Origin: JANMEX01 sp049696015 | Lineage (GTDB): Bacteria; Pseudomonadota; Alphaproteobacteria; Rhizobiales; Rhizobiaceae | DNA: 11,864 bases | Reading direction: 5' to 3' | Assembly: GCA_049696015.1 (NCBI GenBank) | Contig: JBAVTG010000141.1 | Coordinates: 1-11,864 of the forward strand | Shown: positions 1 to 6,583 of the stretch, one piece after another | Layout: each line of letters starts with the position of its first letter | Position numbering within the stretch: the first letter of the stretch is position 1 | Notes under the pieces: model-generated | The model's database searches: none | Seen by the model: only the letters and a program-made list of their open reading frames with translations | Told to the model about the DNA's origin: nothing | Translations under genes and position numbers: made by a program

Positions 1-131
1 AAAGGCCGGTGCTTTGGCGGCGGGGGGTCGGATTCCTGCCGTGGGTGATGAGCCCTGTGAACAAAGGCGCCAAATGTTCGGGCGACAGCGGTAGGGCGCA
101 TCAACCGGCATTGTCAGCGCAAGACCACCGG

Positions 132-189
132 ACAGGGTGTGTGGCGATGCCACATACTAAAATTACAGAGGCAGGACCACACGCCCTGT
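132..189. repeat. Imperfect inverted repeat, 13-base arms
   Basis: ACAGGGTGTGTGG at 132-144 is the reverse complement of CCACACGCCCTGT at 177-189 except for one base. A smaller hairpin, TGTGGC-GAT-GCCACA at 140-154, overlaps the left arm, so two alternative folds are possible. No T-run follows on either strand, so this is not a standard terminator. Its function is unknown; it could be a decayed repeat element or a transcript-end structure. Confidence 0.55.
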
Positions 190-259
190 TTCCCAGATCT
201 TTGAAATGATCGGATGCGAAAGCAGGCGCGATGAGGTCGACGGCTGTGTGAATGACAGT

Positions 260-412
260 GCGTGCTTCGAGGCTCGCTGCGCTCGCACCTCAGCATGAAG
301 GCCTGGTCAAAGGAGATTCCAATACAGCCGCAGCAGATGCGACCCCGTTCAAGGGCAGAACAGCCCACATCCCTCATGCTGAGGCGCGAGCGCAGCGAGA
401 CTCGAAGCACGC
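260..412. repeat. Large inverted repeat (rhizobial-type palindromic intergenic element)
   Basis: The left arm at 260-301 and the right arm at 371-412 are 42-base reverse complements with three mismatches (39 of 42 identical), separated by 69 bases. Each arm contains TGCTTCGAG, CTCGCTGCGCTCGC and CCTCAGCATGA. From memory, sequences of this kind are scattered between genes in many Rhizobiales genomes, often as facing pairs, comparable to RIME-like elements. Transcribed, the pair could fold into a long stem at the 3' end of pyc mRNA. There is no coding capacity; open frames across it translate to Arg/Ser-rich sequence typical of such repeats. The repeat itself is plain in the sequence; the family assignment is recall. 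Confidence 0.75.
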
Positions 413-427
413 GCACAATCGCAGCTT

Positions 428-452
428 CCTGTCGCCGCAAGCGGCGGGCAGG
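428..452. other. Small GC-rich hairpin near the 3' side of pyc
   Basis: CGCCGC (433-438) and GCGGCG (441-446) are complementary, and CCTG (428-431) pairs with CAGG (449-452) around a small internal bulge. The innermost loop is only two bases, so the top of the stem would open. No T-run follows on the minus strand. It lies about 95 bases past the pyc stop and might help protect or end the transcript, but this is weak. Confidence 0.3.
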
Positions 453-544
453 TGGAGCGCGCGGGATGCAAAACCTGCAAAAAGCGATGAAGCAAAACAC
501 GCAGCCCGTGCCGAGCAATTGGGTTTTGCCGAAAGCGCCCGGTC

Positions 545-3500
545 CTACCCCAGCACCACCAGCAAATCCTTGGCGTCGATCTGGTCGCCGGCTTTGACCA
601 GCACTTCGGTGACCTTGCCGTCGCGTTCGGCGTGGAGGGCGGTTTCCATTTTCATCGCTTCAATGGAGACGATCACATCACCCGCCTTGATCTCCTGACC
701 TGCCTGAACCGAGATCGCCGAAATGACGCCAGGCATTGGCGCGCCGATGTGGCGCTCGTTGCCGGGCTCGGCTTTCAGGCGGGCGCGCACGCCCTTGGCG
801 CCGTGGGCGCGGTCCGGCACCTTGACGCGGCGCGACTGGCCGTTGACCTCAAAGAACACTGTGACCATGCCCTGATCGTCAGACTCGCCAATGGCAAGGC
901 ACCGGATCACCAGCGTCTTGCCCTTTTCCATGTCGACGAAAATTTCATCGCCCGGACGCAGCCCATAAAAATAGATCGGCGTCGGCAGGATCGACACCGG
1001 ACCATAGGTCTCGCTGGCGGCGGCAAAGTCGGAGAAGACTTTGGGATACATCAGGTAAGACGCAAACTCTGCATCGGAGAGTTTGCGCTCCAGCTTCTTT
1101 TCGATGTCCTTGCGGTTGGCCGCAAGGTCGGCCTGCTTGATCAGCGAGCCGGGGCGCACGGTGATCGGCTTGTCGCCCTTCAACGCCTTCTTCTGCAGCG
1201 CCTGCGGCCAGCCCTTTGGCGGCTGGCCCAGATCGCCGCGCAACATCGACACGACCGAATCTGGAAAAGCGATGTCCTTGGCGGGATTTTCAACGTCTGC
1301 AACCGTGAGGTCCTGGCTGACCATCATCAGCGCCATATCGCCAACCACTTTGGAGGAGGGCGTGACCTTGACGATGTCGCCGAACATCAGGTTGACGTCA
1401 TGATAGGCCTGCGCCACTTCATGCCAGCGGGTCTCAAGGCCGAGCGAACGCGCCTGTTCCTTGAGGTTCGTGAACTGCCCGCCGGGCATTTCATGCAGGT
1501 ACACTTCCGAGGCCGGACCCTTCAGGTCGCTCTCGAATGCGGCATACTGGTTGCGCACCGCTTCCCAATAGAAGGAGATTTTGCGGATCCATTGCGGGTC
1601 AAGACCCGGATCGCGGTCGGTGCCCTTGAGCGCCTCGACAATCGAGCCAAGGCAGGGTTGCGAGGTGTTGCCGGAGAACGCATCCATCGCCGCATCGACG
1701 GCATCAACCCCGGTTTCAACCGCCGCCAGCACGGTGGCAGCAGCAATGCCGGACGTATCATGGGTGTGGAAATGGATTGGAAGGTCAGTCGATTCACGCA
1801 GCGCCTTGAACAGCGCGCGCGCGGCCGCAGGCTTCAGCAACCCTGCCATGTCCTTGACGGCGATGATATGAGCGCCAGCCTTTTCCAAATCCTTGGCGAG
1901 CCCAACATAGTATTTCAGGTCATACTTTGCCCGTTCGGGATTGAGGATATCGCCGGTGTAGCAGAGCGCGGCCTCGCACAGCCGGTTCTCTTCAAGCACC
2001 GCGTCCATCGACACGCGCATGTTCTCGACCCAGTTGAGGCAATCAAACACGCGGAACAGATCAACGCCGCCTTGGGCGGCTTGGCGAACGAAATATTTCA
2101 CGACATTGTCTGCGTAGTTCGTATAGCCAACGCCGTTCGCGCCGCGCAGCAGCATTTGCAACAGAAGGTTCGGCGCCGCCTCGCGCACCTTCGACAAGCG
2201 CTCCCACGGATCTTCGGTCAGGAAGCGCATCGACACGTCAAATGTCGCGCCGCCCCAGCATTCCAGCGACAAAAGCTGCGGCAGGGCGCGGGCATAGGTT
2301 CCGGCAATGGCGGCAATGTCATGGGTGCGCATGCGGGTGGCCAAGAGCGACTGGTGGCCGTCACGCATTGTCGTATCGGTCATCAGCACCTGTTTTTGCG
2401 CGCGCATCCAGGCGGCAAATTTTTGCGGACCCATCTGGTCCAGCAATTGTTTTGTGCCCTCTGGCACAGCACCGCCATGGAACGGCGCGCGCGGTGCCGC
2501 CGCTTCCGCATTCGGCTTGGCGCGGCCCTTGGTTTCCGGATGTCCGTTGACGGTCACGTCGCCGAGATAGTTGATAATCTTGGTGGCGCGGTCCTGGCGT
2601 TTGACCTGCGCAAACAGCTCCGGCGTCGTGTCAATGAAGCGCGTGGTATAGCTGTTGTCCTTGAATTTCGGATGCCCGATAATGGCTTCCAGAAACGTCA
2701 GGTTTGTCGCCACGCCGCGGATGCGGAATTCGCGCAAGGCGCGGTCCATGCGGGCAATGGTTTCTTCCGGCGTCGGCGCCCAGGCGGTCACTTTTTCCAG
2801 CAGCGGATCATAAAAGCGGGTGATGATCGCGCCGGAATAGGCTGTGCCGCCGTCAAGGCGAATGCCAAAGCCGGTCGCGCCGCGATAGGCGATGATACGG
2901 CCATAGTCTGGAATGAAATTGTGCTCGGGGTCTTCCGTCGTGATCCGGCATTGGAGCGCGTGGCCGTTCAGCTTGATGTCGTTTTGAAGCGGAACGCCGG
3001 ACTCCGGCGTGCCAATCTCTGCGCCTTCGACGACGTGGATCTGCGCCTTGACGATGTCGATGCCGGTGATTTCCTCTGTCACCGTATGCTCCACCTGGAT
3101 GCGCGGGTTCACCTCGATGAAGTAGAACTCGTTGGTGTCGGCGTTCATCAAAAACTCGACCGTGCCTGCGGCGAGATAGTTGGTGGCGCGGGCAAGCTTC
3201 AACGCATGCGCACAGACTTCCTCGCGCTGCGCATCAGTGAGGTAAGGCGCAGGCGCGCGCTCGACGACCTTCTGGTTGCGGCGCTGGATCGAGCAATCGC
3301 GCTCAAACAGGTGGACGACATTGCCATGGCGGTCGCCGATCACCTGCACTTCGATATGGCGGGCGCGTTCGACCAGCTTTTCGAGATAGACTTCATCCTT
3401 GCCGAAAGCGGCCCGGGCTTCGCGCTTGCCTTCCATGACTTCGCGCTCAAGATCAGCCTCGGCGCGGATGGTGCGCATGCCGCGCCCGCCGCCGCCCCAC

Positions 3501-4003
3501 GAAGCCTTGAGCATCAGCGGATAGCCGACCTTCAGCGCCAGATTCTTCACCTCATCGATATCGTCTGGCAGCGGGTCCGTTGCCGGGATCACCGGCACGC
3601 CCACTTCAATGGCAAGGTTGCGCGCCGCGACCTTGTTGCCAAGGCGGCGCATCGTATCGGGCGACGGACCGATGAAAATGATGCCGGCTTCAGCGCAGGC
3701 GTCGGCAAATTCCGGGCTCTCCGACAACAGGCCGTAGCCGGGATGAATGGCGTCCGCGCCGGAGTGTTTGGCAACGCGGATGATCTCGGCAATGGACAGG
3801 TAGGACTCTATCGGTCCCAGGTCCTTTTCAAGGTGCGGGCCGCGGCCGACCTGATAGCTTTCGTCTGCCTTGAACCTGTGCAGCGCCAGCTTGTCTTCCT
3901 CGGCCCAAATGGCAACCGTTTTGAGACCAAGCTCATTGGCGGCGCGGAAGACGCGGATGGCGATTTCGGAACGGTTGGCGACGAGAATCTTGGTAATCGG
4001 CAC
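545..4003 (-). CDS. pyc: Pyruvate carboxylase
   Basis: Biotin-dependent cytosolic enzyme that carboxylates pyruvate to oxaloacetate with ATP and bicarbonate, the anaplerotic feed of the TCA cycle. The single 1152-residue chain holds the whole reaction. An N-terminal biotin carboxylase/ATP-grasp part (about 1-450) has the glycine loop WGGGGRGM at 169-176. The carboxyltransferase part (about 530-1000) has DTTMRDGHQS with metal ligand D548, K717 (carboxylated in the family), HTH at 746-748 and catalytic T881. A C-terminal biotinyl domain has EAMKMET with biotin-accepting K1118. In the R. etli enzyme, as I recall it, the equivalents are D549, K718, H747/H749, T882 and K1119, so nothing is missing. 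I chose GTG at 4003 because AAGGG lies 8 bases upstream and the protein then starts MPITKILVANRSE as in homologues; the longer frame from TTG at 4033 adds ten unconserved residues. It is separated from livK by a terminator, so probably transcribed alone. Confidence 0.97.
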   Translation of the reverse strand: MPITKILVANRSEIAIRVFRAANELGLKTVAIWAEEDKLALHRFKADESYQVGRGPHLEKDLGPIESYLSIAEIIRVAKHSGADAIHPGYGLLSESPEFADACAEAGIIFIGPSPDTMRRLGNKVAARNLAIEVGVPVIPATDPLPDDIDEVKNLALKVGYPLMLKASWGGGGRGMRTIRAEADLEREVMEGKREARAAFGKDEVYLEKLVERARHIEVQVIGDRHGNVVHLFERDCSIQRRNQKVVERAPAPYLTDAQREEVCAHALKLARATNYLAAGTVEFLMNADTNEFYFIEVNPRIQVEHTVTEEITGIDIVKAQIHVVEGAEIGTPESGVPLQNDIKLNGHALQCRITTEDPEHNFIPDYGRIIAYRGATGFGIRLDGGTAYSGAIITRFYDPLLEKVTAWAPTPEETIARMDRALREFRIRGVATNLTFLEAIIGHPKFKDNSYTTRFIDTTPELFAQVKRQDRATKIINYLGDVTVNGHPETKGRAKPNAEAAAPRAPFHGGAVPEGTKQLLDQMGPQKFAAWMRAQKQVLMTDTTMRDGHQSLLATRMRTHDIAAIAGTYARALPQLLSLECWGGATFDVSMRFLTEDPWERLSKVREAAPNLLLQMLLRGANGVGYTNYADNVVKYFVRQAAQGGVDLFRVFDCLNWVENMRVSMDAVLEENRLCEAALCYTGDILNPERAKYDLKYYVGLAKDLEKAGAHIIAVKDMAGLLKPAAARALFKALRESTDLPIHFHTHDTSGIAAATVLAAVETGVDAVDAAMDAFSGNTSQPCLGSIVEALKGTDRDPGLDPQWIRKISFYWEAVRNQYAAFESDLKGPASEVYLHEMPGGQFTNLKEQARSLGLETRWHEVAQAYHDVNLMFGDIVKVTPSSKVVGDMALMMVSQDLTVADVENPAKDIAFPDSVVSMLRGDLGQPPKGWPQALQKKALKGDKPITVRPGSLIKQADLAANRKDIEKKLERKLSDAEFASYLMYPKVFSDFAAASETYGPVSILPTPIYFYGLRPGDEIFVDMEKGKTLVIRCLAIGESDDQGMVTVFFEVNGQSRRVKVPDRAHGAKGVRARLKAEPGNERHIGAPMPGVISAISVQAGQEIKAGDVIVSIEAMKMETALHAERDGKVTEVLVKAGDQIDAKDLLVVLG

Positions 4004-4011
4004 TGGACAAA

Positions 4012-4016
4012 CCCTT
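4012..4016 (-). promoter_or_regulatory. Ribosome binding site that fixes the pyc GTG start
   Basis: AAGGG on the minus strand, 8 bases before GTG at 4003. No comparable site precedes the TTG at 4033, which is the only in-frame alternative upstream. Confidence 0.7.
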
Positions 4017-4072
4017 ATGGCGGCACGCCGCAAAAGCCATCCCCGGCCCTTGCCAGACTAAAGTTCAATCAT

Positions 4073-4101
4073 GCCATATCGCGCATTTTGCTGCAGTGCA
4101 A
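4073..4101 (-). promoter_or_regulatory. Candidate promoter of pyc
   Basis: On the minus strand TTGCAC (4101-4096) is followed after 17 bases by TATGGC (4078-4073), a passable -35/-10 pair for a housekeeping sigma factor. Transcription would start near 4066 and give a leader of roughly 60 bases. A second pair in the same spacer, TTGAGC then 18 bases then TTCTAT, is equally arguable. The need for a promoter here rests mainly on the terminator just upstream. Confidence 0.3.
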
Positions 4102-4140
4102 ATAGAATGAGCGCAGCGCAGCATTGCTCAAATTATGGGC

Positions 4141-4173
4141 AAACAAAAACCGCCCGGATTGCTCCGGGCGGTT
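4141..4173 (-). terminator. Intrinsic terminator of livK (and of the liv operon)
   Basis: A perfect 11-bp GC-rich stem, AACCGCCCGGA (4173-4163) with TCCGGGCGGTT (4158-4148), closes a four-base GCAA loop of the stable GNRA type. On the minus strand it is followed directly by TTTGTTT, so the 3' stem side runs into a T-rich tract. It begins 26 bases after the livK stop. In the plus direction the stem is followed by CTTTTC, so it may also work backwards. Confidence 0.92.
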
Positions 4174-4199
4174 CTTTTCAGCTGAAGCTGAATTTCAGA

Positions 4200-5324
4200 T
4201 TACATCGCGTTTTCGATGTAGGTGAAGGTACCGTCGGCCTGCTTCTGCCAAGTGTACATCACGTAGTCCGGACGGGTGATGTCGCCCTTTTCGTTGTAGC
4301 CGATTTCGCCGATAGCCGTTGCCCAAGGGCCATTGGCCTTGATGGCAGCAGCAACAGCCTGCGCGTCATCCGACTTGCCAACCTTGTTGGCGGCAGCAGC
4401 GACGATCTGCAGAGCGGCATAGGAGTAGAGCGTATAGGCTTCCGGCTCAAAACCAGCGGCACGGAACTTTTCGACGAGTTCCTTGGCATTCGGGTTCTTG
4501 CGCGGATCCGGCGCGAAGGTCATCAGGGTGCCTTCAACGGCCGGGCCAGCAATCGAGGCCAGTTCGTTGGAGACGATGCCGTCACCGGACATGAAGGTTG
4601 CAACCATGCCGGCATCGGCTGCCTGACGCTTCAGGAGACCGAATTCGGTGTGCAGGCCGCCGTAGTAAACGAAGTTGACGCCTGCGTCCTTCATCTTGGT
4701 GATGAGGGCGGAGAAGTCCTTGTCGCCGATGTTGATGCCTTCGTAGACGACTTCCGTCACGCCGGCGCCATTGGCGGCCTTCTTGGTTTCGTCAGCAAGG
4801 CCCTGGCCATACGGGGTCTTGTCGTGGATGACGGCAACTTTGCCATCCTTGAAGTTGGCGGCAATATAAGCACCGGCAACTGCGCCCTGCTGGTCATCAC
4901 GGCCGCAAGTGCGAAACGTGTTCCAAAGGCCGCGCTCGGTGAGCTGCGGATTGGTGGCCGACGGGGTGATGACGAGTGCGCCGTTTTCAGCATAGACGTC
5001 GGAGGCCGGAATGGTCACGCCCGAGTTGAAGTGGCCAACAACGTACTTGACGCCATCAGCGACAAACTTCTGGGCAACCGAGACGCCCTGCTTCGGATCG
5101 GAGACGTCGTCACCGTACACGAGCTTGATCTGCTCGCCGTTGATGCCGCCAGCTGCATTGATGTCGGCAGCAGCCTGCTCGGCACCCTTCTGCAGCTGGG
5201 CGCCGAAAGCCGCGTTCGGGCCGGTCAAAGGACCTGCGACGCCGACGAGGATTTCAGCCCAGGCTGCGCCGCTGAATGCAACCATTGCAGCGAGGGCGAC
5301 GCCCGAGAACAAAGTTTTCTTCAT
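4200..5324 (-). CDS. livK: Branched-chain amino acid ABC transporter, periplasmic substrate-binding protein
   Basis: Periplasmic receptor that captures an amino acid and delivers it to LivHM. The 374-residue precursor starts with a clear signal peptide, MKK plus a hydrophobic stretch, with probable cleavage after AWA at residue 23 to give EILVGVAGPLTGPNAAFG, the usual start of the first lobe of the type I receptor fold (Peripla_BP_6, Leu/Ile/Val-binding protein family). The length is normal. The only cysteine is C140 in FRTCGRDDQQG, so the disulfide of E. coli LivJ cannot form. GGGAG seven bases before the ATG supports this start. The gene is last in the liv operon, after the DUF6867-like gene, behind a 153-base spacer with two hairpins, and ends at a strong terminator. 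This placement may let the receptor be made at a different level from the membrane parts. The family is certain; the exact ligand (Leu/Ile/Val, another neutral amino acid, or hydroxyproline) cannot be read from the sequence. Confidence 0.94.
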   Translation of the reverse strand: MKKTLFSGVALAAMVAFSGAAWAEILVGVAGPLTGPNAAFGAQLQKGAEQAAADINAAGGINGEQIKLVYGDDVSDPKQGVSVAQKFVADGVKYVVGHFNSGVTIPASDVYAENGALVITPSATNPQLTERGLWNTFRTCGRDDQQGAVAGAYIAANFKDGKVAVIHDKTPYGQGLADETKKAANGAGVTEVVYEGINIGDKDFSALITKMKDAGVNFVYYGGLHTEFGLLKRQAADAGMVATFMSGDGIVSNELASIAGPAVEGTLMTFAPDPRKNPNAKELVEKFRAAGFEPEAYTLYSYAALQIVAAAANKVGKSDDAQAVAAAIKANGPWATAIGEIGYNEKGDITRPDYVMYTWQKQADGTFTYIENAM

Positions 5325-5331
5325 ATTGTAA

Positions 5332-5336
5332 CTCCC
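5332..5336 (-). promoter_or_regulatory. Ribosome binding site of livK
   Basis: GGGAG on the minus strand, seven bases before the livK ATG. It confirms the start that gives the intact signal peptide. Confidence 0.75.
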
Positions 5337-5370
5337 ATTGGGTTTTTGAGGGTCTTTTCTTCAGCCCCCG

Positions 5371-5389
5371 GCGGTGACTACCCCACCGC
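5371..5389 (-). promoter_or_regulatory. Hairpin in the livK leader
   Basis: GCGGTG (5371-5376) and CACCGC (5384-5389) form a 6-bp GC-rich stem with a 7-base loop, about 50 bases upstream of the livK start. No T-run follows on the minus strand. It may be a leader or mRNA-stabilising structure; the function is inferred only from position. Confidence 0.4.
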
Positions 5390-5401
5390 TTGGAGCCGAA
5401 C

Positions 5402-5421
5402 TTTGCCGATTTCTCGGCAAA
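5402..5421 (-). promoter_or_regulatory. Hairpin with GAAA tetraloop between the DUF6867-like gene and livK
   Basis: On the minus strand TTTGCCGA, GAAA, TCGGCAAA make a perfect 8-bp stem with a GNRA tetraloop. No T-run follows, so it is not a normal terminator. In transporter operons a stable hairpin beside the receptor gene often acts as a processing or stabilising element; that role here is inference. The arm sequence CGGCAAA recurs twice nearby (5452-5458 and 5466-5472). Confidence 0.5.
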
Positions 5422-5477
5422 TGTCACGCTGATTCACGTTTTGTTAAGGTCCGGCAAAACGGGATCGGCAAACATCG

Positions 5478-5822
5478 TTAACTGCGCGCCTTCCATGATA
5501 TGGGCGAGGCTTTTTCGTAAAGCCAGTGATACTGGCGGGTCATTTGGTTTGTCCGCGTGAAGCGGAAACCGAGATAGGCGACGATCAGGAACACTGCTGT
5601 GTCAACGAGGTAACGGTTGAGGCTGACGAACACGGCTCCATACAACGCAAAGTGCAGGAAACGCGCACCGATGCCGAGCAGCAATGTGAAGAACAGAACG
5701 GAACCCAGTCCATTCCAATCCGTTGCAACCGACTTGCCAATCATCCAGGCGCCAGCCATGCACAAGATCATGAATACGATTTCGCCATAGAAGAAATGGC
5801 CGGAGAAGATATCGAGCAGCAT
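5478..5822 (-). CDS. DUF6867-like small integral membrane protein of the liv operon
   Basis: A 114-residue protein with three hydrophobic segments at about 12-29, 40-62 and 72-87, so an inner membrane protein with little outside the bilayer. The ending, with FRFTRTNQMTRQYHWLYE at about 86-103, is polar and basic and probably cytoplasmic. I recognise the pattern (AWM, TLLLGIGARFLHFALYG, LVDTAVF, RTNQM, QYHWLYE) as that of an uncharacterised family, DUF6867 as I recall, found in alphaproteobacteria beside branched-chain amino acid transporter genes. No function is established that I know of. The start is backed by GGAGG nine bases upstream, and the gene begins only 23 bases after the livF stop, so it is co-transcribed and probably co-translated. 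An accessory or assembly subunit of the LivHM channel is a reasonable guess from context alone. Confidence 0.85.
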   Translation of the reverse strand: MLLDIFSGHFFYGEIVFMILCMAGAWMIGKSVATDWNGLGSVLFFTLLLGIGARFLHFALYGAVFVSLNRYLVDTAVFLIVAYLGFRFTRTNQMTRQYHWLYEKASPISWKARS

Positions 5823-5845
5823 GGGTCAGTTCCTCCAATGGCTCA

Positions 5846-6582
<737 letters not shown>

Positions 6583-6583
<1 letters not shown>

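Larger units (their letters stand above)
1..544. other. Intergenic region downstream of pyc, no convincing gene
   Basis: I see no supportable gene here. The open frames that exist (for example plus 9-209 and minus 114-518) have erratic composition rich in Cys, Arg and Ser, match no family I know, and run straight through the inverted repeats. A plus-strand frame open from the left edge to 209, and another that closes at about 94, could be the 3' end of a gene that starts outside the window, but neither translation is recognisable. The stretch holds two inverted repeats (132-189 and 260-412) and a small GC-rich hairpin at 428-452. I see no hairpin followed by a T-run that would clearly terminate pyc. 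Confidence 0.6.

Noticed and set aside
114..518. A 134-codon minus-strand open frame downstream of pyc.
   Set aside because: It is built from the palindromic repeats, has Cys/Arg/Ser-rich low-quality sequence, and no plausible ribosome site was seen.
632..4105. An uninterrupted 1157-codon plus-strand open frame lying across the whole of pyc.
   Set aside because: It mirrors pyc and arises from the GC-biased third codon positions of that gene. Its translation is rich in Arg, His, Asp, Gly and Ala without any recognisable domain, whereas pyc on the other strand has every catalytic residue.
5402..5421. The GAAA-loop hairpin taken as an intrinsic terminator ending the livHMGF operon before livK.
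   Set aside because: No T-run follows on the minus strand, so termination by the standard mechanism is unlikely; I list it as a leader or processing structure.
4071..5432. A 453-codon plus-strand open frame opposite livK.
   Set aside because: It runs through the terminator and the livK signal peptide region and matches no family; it is an antisense shadow.
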